Part shown: one piece after another, positions 8,549 to 16,508 of the stretch
Position numbering within the stretch: the first letter of the stretch is position 1
How the letters are laid out: every line of letters starts with the position of its first letter
Source of the DNA: Pseudorhodobacter turbinis
GTDB taxonomy: Bacteria; Pseudomonadota; Alphaproteobacteria; Rhodobacterales; Rhodobacteraceae
NCBI RefSeq assembly: GCF_005234135.1
Contig: NZ_CP039965.1
Coordinates: forward strand, 62,001 to 126,000
Length of the DNA stretch: 64,000 nucleotides
Reading direction: 5' to 3'
Program-made: the position numbers and the translations under genes
The notes under the pieces: generated by a model
Database searches by the model: none
Told to the model about the DNA's origin: nothing
The model's input: the letters and a program-made list of their open reading frames with translations, nothing else

Positions 8549-9883
8549 CTACCGGAGGCCGGGCAGCACGAGTTCCGCCTCGAATCCCGGGTTAAGGTTG
8601 CGCAGGTGGAGCGCGCCAGAGGCCTCTGCCGCGATGTCGGCCACGATGGCAAGGCCAAGCCCCGTTCCCTCCCGCCGCTCATCCAGACGCAGGCCGCGTT
8701 CGGGCAAACGATCAAGCAGCTCTGCGGTTGCGCCTGCCCCGTCGTCGCGGACCCGGATCTCGATCTGATCGTGATTTCTGGCACAGGTGATGGCAACGCG
8801 TGTGTTGGCATGGCGCACAGCGTTCTCTGCCAAGGCACCAAGCGCTTCGGCGAGGTCGGCGCGGTGGAGCCGAACCATGAGCCCCGCCACCCCCTCGACG
8901 CTGATGCGCAACTGCGCGCCTTCGGGGGTGCGGCGCAGCACAGAGGCGACAGATTTTGCGACCTCGACGGGATCGCTTGATCCGGCAGCACCCGCTGCAC
9001 GGCGGGCGCGGGCCAATTCGCGGTCCACGTGGCTGCGCATGCTGCGGCCGATCTCTTCGACGCCAAGGGCTGCATCTTCGGCGCCGATGGCCCGAAGGCG
9101 CGCGGTTTCTCCCATAAGCGCCTGAAGCGGGGTCTTGAGGCCGTGCGCAAGATCGCCCGCCCTAAGCCGCGACCGTTCCAGCTCGACCTCGCGCTTTTCC
9201 AGCAGCGCGTCAATCTCGGCGGCGAGAGGCACAACTTCAGGTGGCAGATCCCGCCCGATCCGCCGGGCTGTGCCGTCACTCAGTGCCGATACCCTGTCGC
9301 CGATGGCCGACAGCGGCCTGAGCGCCACCGTGACAGCCGTCGCCAGCGTGGCCAGAAGTGCAAGCGCCAGAACCGCCAGATAGGGCGTGAGGTCCGTCAG
9401 AAAACCGGACCGTGCCGCATCAATTTCGGCCCGTTCAACGGCAACAGCAATGCGCAGCGGCACGTCTTTCCCCGAGGTCGTCACAATGACCCGCCGCACC
9501 AGCGCAAGGAGAACCTCCCCCCTTGGGCCCGTCAGGGATCCGCGCCACAGCTCCTCTGCGTCTTGTGGCAGTGGCAGCGTGTAGTCCCAAAGCGAGCGGG
9601 ACCGCAGGTCCTTTCCGGGGGCCGTGATCTGCCAGTAGTGCCCGGAGTAGGGCCGCTGATAGATTGGATCATACGGTGGCGTCGGCAGCCTCACTTGCGC
9701 GTCCTGTCCAAATTCGACGGCGGTGACGAGGTAATCGAGGCGGTTGTCAAGATCGCTGGCCGCGACGCGCTCTACATGCCGGTCGAACAATATGGCCAGC
9801 CCCCAAGCAGCCACCCCAAGCGCGATCAAAAGGCCGATCCCGCCTGCCAGCAGAAGGCGGAGCCGGATGGACATATGCCGCAT
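8549..9883 (-). CDS. Sensor histidine kinase
   Basis: The 444-residue protein has a textbook transmembrane sensor layout: TM1 about 10-33, periplasmic domain about 34-165, TM2 about 167-188, a HAMP linker, then dimerisation and catalytic domains. The phospho-acceptor is His247 in DLAHGLKTPLQ, a form seen in PhoQ/QseC-like kinases. ATP-binding boxes are ENAVRHA, VRDDGAGA and GTGLGLAIVADIA. The start at 9883 is 2 bases after the regulator stop; ATG at 9874 is possible. The PhoQ-like H box and the neighbouring PepSY protein suggest sensing of cations or envelope state, but the ligand is not shown by the sequence. Confidence 0.93.
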   Translation of the reverse strand: MRHMSIRLRLLLAGGIGLLIALGVAAWGLAILFDRHVERVAASDLDNRLDYLVTAVEFGQDAQVRLPTPPYDPIYQRPYSGHYWQITAPGKDLRSRSLWDYTLPLPQDAEELWRGSLTGPRGEVLLALVRRVIVTTSGKDVPLRIAVAVERAEIDAARSGFLTDLTPYLAVLALALLATLATAVTVALRPLSAIGDRVSALSDGTARRIGRDLPPEVVPLAAEIDALLEKREVELERSRLRAGDLAHGLKTPLQALMGETARLRAIGAEDAALGVEEIGRSMRSHVDRELARARRAAGAAGSSDPVEVAKSVASVLRRTPEGAQLRISVEGVAGLMVRLHRADLAEALGALAENAVRHANTRVAITCARNHDQIEIRVRDDGAGATAELLDRLPERGLRLDERREGTGLGLAIVADIAAEASGALHLRNLNPGFEAELVLPGLR

Positions 9884-9885
9884 GC

Positions 9886-10545
9886 CTAGCCTTCCACAAT
9901 CTGATAGCCGAACCCGCGCCGCGTCTCGATCACCCCGGGGCCGAGCTTGCGGCGCAACCGTGCAACCAGCGCCTCGATGGCGTTTTGTTCGTGGCCGTCC
10001 TCGCCACCGTGCAGATGTTCCAGAAGTTCGGTCGAGGGCACCGGCCGATCGCGGTGCAACACAAGATAGGCAAGGCAGCGAAACTCCAGCGGTGTCAGCG
10101 TGATGGGCCGGCCGGCCAAAGTGGCGGTCATGCGCGTGGTGTCAAGCGCAAGGGCACCGGCCACCTCGACAGAGGCTGCACGCCCCGCCGCGCGGCGGAC
10201 GAGGGCGCGAACACGGGCCACGAGTTCCTCCATGCGGAACGGTTTGGGCAGGTAGTCGTCGGCGCCCGCGTCAATACCTTCCACCCGTTCAATCCAGGTG
10301 CCGCGTGCGCTTAGAACCAGCACAGGGATTGTAATCCCTTCGGCGCGCCAGCGTTTGAGCACCGCGAGGCCATCCATAAGCGGCAGGCCAAGGTCGAGCA
10401 CGATGACGTCGTATTCCTCTGTGCCGCCCTTGAACCAAGCAGTTTCCCCGTCGGCCGCACGTTCCACGAAAAAACCGGATGCTTCCAGCGTCGCCGCAAG
10501 ATCATCTGCGATGCGGGGGTCGTCTTCAACAATCAGGCTGCGCAT
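9886..10545 (-). CDS. OmpR/PhoB-family response regulator
   Basis: The 219-residue protein has a receiver domain with acidic residues at VEDDP, phospho-acceptor Asp51 in VLDLGLPLMDG and Lys101 in YLPKPF. A winged-helix DNA-binding domain follows, ending IEALVARLRRKLGPGVIETRRGFGYQIVEG. It lies between the PepSY gene (6 bases) and the kinase gene (2 bases), so the three form one operon. A direct repeat of TGTCAGG with 11-bp spacing upstream of the operon (10921-10938) has the spacing expected of a site for this regulator class and may be its own operator. Confidence 0.95.
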   Translation of the reverse strand: MRSLIVEDDPRIADDLAATLEASGFFVERAADGETAWFKGGTEEYDVIVLDLGLPLMDGLAVLKRWRAEGITIPVLVLSARGTWIERVEGIDAGADDYLPKPFRMEELVARVRALVRRAAGRAASVEVAGALALDTTRMTATLAGRPITLTPLEFRCLAYLVLHRDRPVPSTELLEHLHGGEDGHEQNAIEALVARLRRKLGPGVIETRRGFGYQIVEG

Positions 10546-10551
10546 TTTCGG

Positions 10552-10899
10552 TCAGTCATCATCGTCCTCATCATCATCAAAGTCCTCTGGCCCGACCTCG
10601 GTGATTTCGCCGGTAGCGGCGTCCACATCCACCTCAATAAGCCGCCCGTCGGGGGTTAGAATCTCGAATTCATATTCTTCGAACCGGCCGTCGTCATCGA
10701 GGTCAAGTTCGATATCCAGCACCTCACCGGGGAATTCAGCTGCAATGCGTGGCAGCAACGCGGATAGCGGCAGGATCTCTCCCCGGGCGACCGCCGCGCG
10801 GGCGAAGTCGCTGTCGGGGAGGACGTCATCCTCTGGCGCGGCTTGGGCCCAAGCGGGGGAAAGCCGGAGCAGCATAAAGATCAGAATAAAAATACGCAT
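10552..10899 (-). CDS. Periplasmic PepSY-domain protein
   Basis: This 115-residue protein has a signal peptide at about 1-20 (cut after PAWAQA) and one PepSY-like domain with ALLPRIAAEFPGEVLDIELD and GRLIEVDVDAATGEI. The C terminus is a strikingly acidic tail of ten residues, nearly all Asp and Glu. PepSY proteins of this small kind often accompany PhoPQ-like two-component systems and may modulate the sensor or a protease in the periplasm. It is the first gene of the minus-strand operon with the regulator and kinase. GAGG lies a few bases before the ATG. A direct role in metal or cationic peptide sensing is inference. Confidence 0.85.
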   Translation of the reverse strand: MRIFILIFMLLRLSPAWAQAAPEDDVLPDSDFARAAVARGEILPLSALLPRIAAEFPGEVLDIELDLDDDGRFEEYEFEILTPDGRLIEVDVDAATGEITEVGPEDFDDDEDDDD

Positions 10900-10920
10900 A
10901 TCGACCTCATATCACATCAA

Positions 10921-10938
10921 CCTGACAACGACCTGACA
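10921..10938 (-). promoter_or_regulatory. Direct repeat TGTCAGG-N4-TGTCAGG, candidate regulator site
   Basis: Read on the minus strand, TGTCAGG occurs twice exactly 11 bases apart, one helical turn, in the shared region between the PepSY operon and the glycosyltransferase operon. OmpR/PhoB-class regulators bind such direct repeats. A further GTCAGG lies on the opposite strand around 10952-10957. The repeat is 21 bases before the PepSY start and 87 bases before the first plus-strand start at 11026. Confidence 0.55.
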
Positions 10939-11025
10939 GACCCGATCAGCGGCGCGTCAGGCCCCTTGTGCGAGACGTGTGCCGTCCGGAGAGATTTGGC
11001 GCAGGCATAACGCAAGGAGCGGTCC

Positions 11026-11160
11026 ATGAACACCGCAATCCCTGCCGTTTCCCGCGACGAGCTGCCCGACACCAACAAGGAAAAGGACCACGAATGCTCG
11101 ATACCGAAGATCGATCGCCGCGCGCGCCACGGATCGTGCTCTATTCCCACGATACCCTAG
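11026..11160 (+). CDS. Candidate 44-residue small ORF overlapping the first glycosyltransferase
   Basis: ATG at 11026 follows an excellent AAGGAGCGGTCC ribosome site, better placed than that of the next gene. The frame, beginning MNTAIPAVSRDELPDTNK, ends with TAG at 11158-11160, inside the glycosyltransferase gene in another frame. I recognise no domain. It could be a leader ORF that couples translation into the operon, or a chance frame. Its 3' half is dictated by the overlapping gene, so composition is not informative. Confidence 0.35.
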   Translation: MNTAIPAVSRDELPDTNKEKDHECSIPKIDRRARHGSCSIPTIP

Positions 11161-12308
11161 GCTTTGGCCACTTGCGGCGCAATCTGCTGATCGCGGGGGC
11201 ATTGCGCGACAGTGCTATGGCGCCACAAATCCTGATGATCACAGGAATGCGCGAGGCCGGTGCCTTCGAATTGCCGAAGGGCGTCGATTGCCTGAGCATG
11301 CCCGCTTATGAGAAAGGCCGCGACGGCAGCTACAGGCCGCGTGATCTGGGCGGTGATCTGGCCACACTGGTGCAGATCAGGTCGCAGGCCATCAAGGCGG
11401 CAGTGGAGGCATTTCGTCCCGACCTGATGATCGTCGACAACGTGCCGCGCGGCGCTTTGCAAGAGCTCGACCCGCTTCTGGAGGCACTGCACGCAGAGGG
11501 GCATACGCGCCTTGTGCTGGGCCTGCGCGATGTGATCGACACAGCCGAAACCGTCCGGCGACAATGGGAAGACAAACGCAATTTCGAGACCGTCGCGCGC
11601 TATTACGATGATGTTTGGATCTATGGCGATCCGGCATTTTATGACCTGATCAAGGATTGCGGGATGGCAAGATCATTAGGCGGCAAGGGCCGCTTTACCG
11701 GCTATCTCGACCATAGTGCGCGGCTGGCCTCGCCAATTGCGGTGCGTTCGCGTGATGCGATTCTGGGCGACGATCCCAGGCCCTATGTGCTGTGTGCCGT
11801 GGGCGGCGGGCGCGACGGCCATGCGCTGTGCGAGGCATTTGTAGAGACGACGCTGCCCGAGGGCCATCGCGGCATCTTGGTGACGGGCAGCCAGATGTCA
11901 GGCGTGGTGCGCAGCAACCTGCGCAGCCGGGCCGAGGCGCGCGGCGACATGATGTTGCTTGATTTCGTACAGGAACCGATCGCGCTGATGCAGGGGGCCG
12001 CCCGTATCGTGGCAATGGGGGGGTATAACACGATCTGCGAAGTGTTGTCGTTGCGCCGCCCCGCGCTGATCGCGCCGCGCACCACACCGCGCGCCGAACA
12101 GGTCATAAGGGCGGAAATGCTGGAAGCACATGGTTTGATATCGGTGATCCGGCCCGAGCGTATCTCGGCGGGCACACTTGGCGCCTGGCTTGCAGGTCCG
12201 GTCCCGCATCCTGGCAACGTCCAGATCGACATGTGGGGTCTGGAGCGCGTGTGCAAGCTGGCCGAGGCAATGCTGGCTGATGCGCCCGAACTCCACAGTG
12301 CAAATTGA
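11094..12308 (+). CDS. Glycosyltransferase, MurG-like GT-B fold
   Basis: This 404-residue protein is a GT-B-type glycosyltransferase of the kind annotated as predicted glycosyl transferase (COG4671-like). The N-terminal block is IVLYSHDTLGFGHLRRN, and the C-terminal nucleotide-sugar site carries MGGYNTICEVLSLRRPALI, similar to the MurG GGYN loop. ATG at 11094 has AAGGAAAAGGA upstream; the frame is open to 10968 but the extension shows no family features. It leads a five-gene operon and its stop nearly touches the next gene. Donor and acceptor sugars cannot be read from sequence. Confidence 0.82.
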   Translation: MLDTEDRSPRAPRIVLYSHDTLGFGHLRRNLLIAGALRDSAMAPQILMITGMREAGAFELPKGVDCLSMPAYEKGRDGSYRPRDLGGDLATLVQIRSQAIKAAVEAFRPDLMIVDNVPRGALQELDPLLEALHAEGHTRLVLGLRDVIDTAETVRRQWEDKRNFETVARYYDDVWIYGDPAFYDLIKDCGMARSLGGKGRFTGYLDHSARLASPIAVRSRDAILGDDPRPYVLCAVGGGRDGHALCEAFVETTLPEGHRGILVTGSQMSGVVRSNLRSRAEARGDMMLLDFVQEPIALMQGAARIVAMGGYNTICEVLSLRRPALIAPRTTPRAEQVIRAEMLEAHGLISVIRPERISAGTLGAWLAGPVPHPGNVQIDMWGLERVCKLAEAMLADAPELHSAN

Positions 12309-12322
12309 AAAGGACCGACAAG

Positions 12323-13537
12323 ATGACCAACCTCCCCCGGATCGGCTATGTGTTGAAACGTTATCCGCGCTACTCCGAGACCTTTGTTGTTACCGAAATT
12401 CTGGCGCATGAGGCGGCGGGGCTGAACATCGACATCTTTGCGCTGCGTCCGGTAGAGGAGGCGCATTTTCAGGACATGCTGGGCAGGGTCCGCGCGCCTG
12501 TTCACCGCGTACCCGACAGCTTTCGCACGCCGCAGGCGCTTTGGTCACTGATCTGCAAGGCGCGTGACAGGCTGCCCGGTGGGTGGGCGGCGCTGCAGGG
12601 GTTCGAGAACGCCGAGGGCCGCGACGTGGCACAGGCCATCTTTGTGGCGCTTGCCTGCCATGAGCGTGGGATCAGTCATCTGCATGCCCATTTCGGCACT
12701 GTCTCGACCAGCGTGGCGCGGCTGGCGGCCCGGCTTGCGGGCATCACCTATAGCTTCACCGCCCACGCCAAGGACATATATCACGCCTATGACACGCCGG
12801 TTGGGCTGGATGCCAAGCTGCGTGATGCGGCGACCGCGGTTACGGTCTCGGATTACAATGTGGCCTATCTGCGTGACCAGTTCGGCGGGGATGCGGATAA
12901 GGTAACACGGATTTACAACGGGCTCGACCTTGACCGTTTCGCGTGGTCTGCCCCCGCCGCGCCAGCGGGCGAGATCTTGGCCGTGGGGCGTCTGGTCGAA
13001 AAGAAGGGTTTCGACATCCTGATCGACGCGGTGGCCCATCTGCGTGCAGAGGGACGCGCCGCCACCTGTCGCATTATCGGCGGGGGGGAGGCAGAAGCCG
13101 CCTTGCGGTCCCGCATTGCGGCGGCGGGTCTGGAGGGCGTCATCCGCCTAGACGGTCCGCGCCCACAGAACGAAGTCATCGCGGCTTTGCGCGGGGCCGC
13201 CATGCTGGCCTGTCCCTGTGTCGTCGGTGAGGATGGCAATCGCGACGGGCTGCCGACGGTACTGCTAGAGGCGATGGCGCTTGGCACGCCCTGTGTGGCG
13301 ACCGATGTGACAGGCATCCCCGAGTTGGTGCGTGACGGTGAAACCGGGCTTTGCGTGGCGCAGAATGATGCGAAGGCGCTGGCTGCCGCGATGGCACGGC
13401 TGCTGGATGATCCGGCGCTTGGGCGGGACATGTCGCGGGCGGGGCGTGACCTGATCGAGGCAGAGTTCGACATCACCCGCAATGCCGCGCGCCTGCGGGA
13501 TGTATTCGCGGATGCGGTCCAGATGGAGGCCGTGTAA
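12323..13537 (+). CDS. Glycosyltransferase family 4 protein
   Basis: The 404-residue protein has the GT4 GT-B fold. It starts MTNLPRIGYVLKRYPRYSE, resembling colanic-acid or exopolysaccharide transferases that open with a KRYPRxSETF block. The acceptor-side motif is HLHAHFGTVSTSVA. The donor site has AVGRLVEKKGFDILIDA and GLPTVLLEAMALGTPCVAT, containing the E-x7-E-like element. ATG at 12323 is favoured because AAAGGA lies 9 bases upstream; TTG at 12305 would overlap the previous stop. It is co-transcribed with its neighbours. Confidence 0.9.
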   Translation: MTNLPRIGYVLKRYPRYSETFVVTEILAHEAAGLNIDIFALRPVEEAHFQDMLGRVRAPVHRVPDSFRTPQALWSLICKARDRLPGGWAALQGFENAEGRDVAQAIFVALACHERGISHLHAHFGTVSTSVARLAARLAGITYSFTAHAKDIYHAYDTPVGLDAKLRDAATAVTVSDYNVAYLRDQFGGDADKVTRIYNGLDLDRFAWSAPAAPAGEILAVGRLVEKKGFDILIDAVAHLRAEGRAATCRIIGGGEAEAALRSRIAAAGLEGVIRLDGPRPQNEVIAALRGAAMLACPCVVGEDGNRDGLPTVLLEAMALGTPCVATDVTGIPELVRDGETGLCVAQNDAKALAAAMARLLDDPALGRDMSRAGRDLIEAEFDITRNAARLRDVFADAVQMEAV

Positions 13538-14688
13538 TGCGTATTGCCTATGTCTGTACCGATCCCGGCATCCCGACCTTTGGTGCCAAGGGCGCGTCGA
13601 TCCACGTCCAAGAGATGCTGCGCGCCTTTCTCGGGCGCGGCGCGGAGGTGGTATTGCTCTCTCCTCGTCTGGGCGATCCCGGTCCTGCCGATCTGGAGGC
13701 GGTCCGCCGCATTCCCTTGCCGGCCCTGCCGAAAGAAGACGCGCAAAGCCGTGAGCGGCGCATGTTGGCCATGAATGACATGCTTCGGGCGGTGCTGGAT
13801 GATCTGGGGCCTTTCGACCTGATTTATGAGCGTCATGCCCTTTTCGCCCATGGTGCGATGGAATGGGCGGCGGAAAAAGGTGTGCCGGCCGTGCTGGAGG
13901 TCAATGCGCCCCTTATAGCGGAACAGGCCAACCACCGCGCGCTTGCCCTGCCGACTGAGGCCGCCGTCTCGGCGCGCCGCGCGATGTCGGCGGCCGGGGT
14001 GGTATCGGCTGTCTCGGACGGTGTGGCATCTTATGCACGTGCATATGGCGCAGGGGATGTCCATGTGATCGCAAATGCCGTCAATCCGGCCCGCTTCCCG
14101 CCAACCGCACCGCCGGATGGCCCGTTTACCATCGGTTTTCTGGGCACGTTGAAGCCTTGGCACGATGTCGCAACCCTGATCGAGGCTTTCGCTTGTATGC
14201 GCGCCAGTCCGGTTGCGGATGCGCGGCTTCTGATCGTCGGTGACGGCCCTGAACGCCCGGTACTGGAGGCACGGCTTGCCGCATTGGGTCTGCGTGGCGC
14301 GGTCCAGTTTACCGGCGCGCTTTGTGCCGCCGAGGTGCCTGCCGCACTTGCCGCGATGCATGCCGCCGTGGCCCCCTATGCGGGACATCAGGCGTTCTAC
14401 TTCTCGCCCTTGAAGCTATATGAATATATGGCCGCAGGCCTGCCTGTGGTGGCAAGCCGGGTTGGCCATTTGCATGAGGTCGTCGCGGAGGGCCGCACCG
14501 GCCTGCTCTGTGTGCCCGATGATGCCGGCTCCCTTGCCAATGCGCTGACACGATTGGCGCGGGATCCCGCCCTGCGGGTCCGGTTGGGGCAGGCTGCGCG
14601 CACAGAGGTTCTAAAGCACCATACATGGGGCGGTGTGGCCGAACGCGTGCTGCGTCTTGCCGGATTGACCGTTAGGGGCGCAGCATGA
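13537..14688 (+). CDS. Glycosyltransferase family 4 protein
   Basis: This 383-residue protein is a second GT4-type transferase. The opening MRIAYVCTDPGIPTFGAKG with IHVQEMLRAF is the acceptor-domain glycine-rich loop. The C-terminal half has GFLGTLKPWHDVATLIEAF and SPLKLYEYMAAGLPVVAS, the donor-binding signature. Its ATG shares a base with the stop of the preceding gene (TAATG), so the two are translationally coupled. Three distinct transferases in one operon imply a glycan of at least three added sugars, which is inference. Confidence 0.9.
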   Translation: MRIAYVCTDPGIPTFGAKGASIHVQEMLRAFLGRGAEVVLLSPRLGDPGPADLEAVRRIPLPALPKEDAQSRERRMLAMNDMLRAVLDDLGPFDLIYERHALFAHGAMEWAAEKGVPAVLEVNAPLIAEQANHRALALPTEAAVSARRAMSAAGVVSAVSDGVASYARAYGAGDVHVIANAVNPARFPPTAPPDGPFTIGFLGTLKPWHDVATLIEAFACMRASPVADARLLIVGDGPERPVLEARLAALGLRGAVQFTGALCAAEVPAALAAMHAAVAPYAGHQAFYFSPLKLYEYMAAGLPVVASRVGHLHEVVAEGRTGLLCVPDDAGSLANALTRLARDPALRVRLGQAARTEVLKHHTWGGVAERVLRLAGLTVRGAA

Positions 14689-16508
14689 GCCAGGGACGCA
14701 AGGATAAGCTCTCGGAGGTGATGCCAAGCCTCGGGCGCATTCTGAGGCGGCTCGCCCCGTATTTGCGCGGGCATCATGGGGTGCTGGGCGGTTCGGTGTT
14801 GGCGCTTTTGGCCGCGACGGCGATGAAGCTTTTGGAGCCATGGCCGTTGAAATTCGTCATCGACCGGGTTGTGCCTTCCGCCGCGGGAGAGGTCGCCGGT
14901 CTGGCGCAACTTGCCCCAACGACGCTGCTTGCGCTTTGCGCCGTGGGGCTGGTGGTGATCACTGCGCTGAAGGCCTTGTTCCAATACCTGTCCACCGTGG
15001 GGTTTGCGATTGTCGGCAATCGGGTGCTGACCAAGGTGCGGTCCGATCTGTTCCGGCATCTGCAAACGCTGTCTCCGGGCTTCCATTCGCGGGCGCGTGC
15101 AGGCGATCTGACGATGCGTTTGGTCAGCGATGTCGGGATGTTGAAGGAAACCGCCGTGACTGCGATGCTTCCACTGGCGGCGAATGTGGCTGTGCTGGCG
15201 GGTATGCTGGGCGTGATGCTCTGGCTTGACTGGCGGCTGGCACTGCTGGCGCTCTCGCCGCTACCTATCCTGTGGCTGGTGTCCCTGCGCCTGACACGCC
15301 GCATCCGTGAGGTTAGCCGCACCCAACGCAGGCGCGAGGGTGAGCTTGCCGCGACAGGTGCCGAGACCATGGCCGGCATCCGCACAGTGCAAGCAATGGG
15401 GCTGGAGGACCGCGCCACCGAAGTTTTTGGGGCTGCGGGCAAGCGGGATCTGCGTGCCGGCGTCAAGGGCAAGCGGTTGTCGGCGGGGCTGGAACGCTCG
15501 GTCGATGTGCTGACGGGCATGGGGCTGGCGATTGTGCTTTGGTTTGGCAGCTTGCAGGTGATGGCCGGTCGCATCAGCCCGGGTGATCTGCTGGTGTTTA
15601 TCACCTATCTCAAGAACACCTTCCGCCCGGTACGTGAATACGCCAAATATACCGCGCGACTTGCCAAGGCCGCCGCCGCCGGAGAGCGCGTTGTGGCGCT
15701 GCTTGATGAGGAACCCGAGGTGTACGATGCGCCGGATGCCATGCGCGCCCCGCCGCTTGAGGGGCGGGTTGCCTTTGAGGGCGTCCATTTTGGCTATGCG
15801 CCGGGCCTGCCGACGTTAAAGGGTGTTTGGGTTGATGTGCCGCCACGCCAATTGGTTGCCGTCACAGGGCCATCGGGCACGGGAAAATCCACCTTGGCCA
15901 GCCTGCTTTTGCGGCTTTATGATCCGGCCAAGGGGCGTATTTGTATCGACGGCCACGACCTGCGGTCCCTGACGCTGGCCAGTCTGCGTGCCAATATCGC
16001 CTTCGTCCCGCAAGAGACACTGATCCTAAGCGGCACACTGGCAGAAAACATTGCCCTCGGGGCCGGTCGAGAGGTTACGCGAGAGGAGATCGAGCGCGCC
16101 GCGATGCTGGCGGGTGCGCATGATTTCATCAGTGCACAGCCCCAAGGATATGATACCGAAACCGCCGAGCGGGGTGTGACGCTTTCGGCAGGTCAGCGCC
16201 AGCGTATCGCCATTGCCCGTGCCGCCTTGCGCGCGGCGCCCGTTCTGGTGCTGGACGAGCCGACCGTTGGCCTTGACCGTACCAGCGAGGCGGCGGTTGC
16301 CCGCGCGATCTTCCGGCTGGCCGAGGGGCGCACGACGTTCCTCATCACTCACGACCTCAATCTTGCTGCACGGGCGGATCGCATCTTGCATCTTGAGGGC
16401 GGGACCGTGGTCGAGGATGGCGACCATGCGGCACTTTTGGCGCGGGGTGGCCAATATGCTGCGATGTGGAACGAGGGAAAGGATGGGCGTCATGCTATTG
16501 CCGGTTGA
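14685..16508 (+). CDS. ABC exporter, fused membrane and ATPase domains
   Basis: The 607-residue half-transporter is of the MsbA/HlyB exporter type. About six membrane helices fill residues 30-310, and an ATPase domain follows with Walker A GPSGTGKSTL (near residue 395), signature LSAGQRQRIAIARA, Walker B VLVLDEPTVGLD and the switch His in LITHDL. The start ATGA overlaps the stop of the GT4 gene. Placed directly after three glycosyltransferases, it is a good candidate for flipping or exporting the lipid-linked product. No peptidase domain or membrane-fusion partner gene is present, which argues against protein secretion. Confidence 0.9.
   Translation: MSQGRKDKLSEVMPSLGRILRRLAPYLRGHHGVLGGSVLALLAATAMKLLEPWPLKFVIDRVVPSAAGEVAGLAQLAPTTLLALCAVGLVVITALKALFQYLSTVGFAIVGNRVLTKVRSDLFRHLQTLSPGFHSRARAGDLTMRLVSDVGMLKETAVTAMLPLAANVAVLAGMLGVMLWLDWRLALLALSPLPILWLVSLRLTRRIREVSRTQRRREGELAATGAETMAGIRTVQAMGLEDRATEVFGAAGKRDLRAGVKGKRLSAGLERSVDVLTGMGLAIVLWFGSLQVMAGRISPGDLLVFITYLKNTFRPVREYAKYTARLAKAAAAGERVVALLDEEPEVYDAPDAMRAPPLEGRVAFEGVHFGYAPGLPTLKGVWVDVPPRQLVAVTGPSGTGKSTLASLLLRLYDPAKGRICIDGHDLRSLTLASLRANIAFVPQETLILSGTLAENIALGAGREVTREEIERAAMLAGAHDFISAQPQGYDTETAERGVTLSAGQRQRIAIARAALRAAPVLVLDEPTVGLDRTSEAAVARAIFRLAEGRTTFLITHDLNLAARADRILHLEGGTVVEDGDHAALLARGGQYAAMWNEGKDGRHAIAG

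Noticed and set aside
12913..14388. 491-codon open frame antisense to two glycosyltransferase genes.
   Set aside because: Both plus-strand genes carry clear GT4 motifs and ribosome sites. The antisense frame has low-complexity Arg/Ser sequence only.
16213..16491. Upstream extension of the double-kinase gene inside the ABC exporter gene.
   Set aside because: These codons lie in the ATPase domain in another frame, and a good start with ribosome site exists at 16492.
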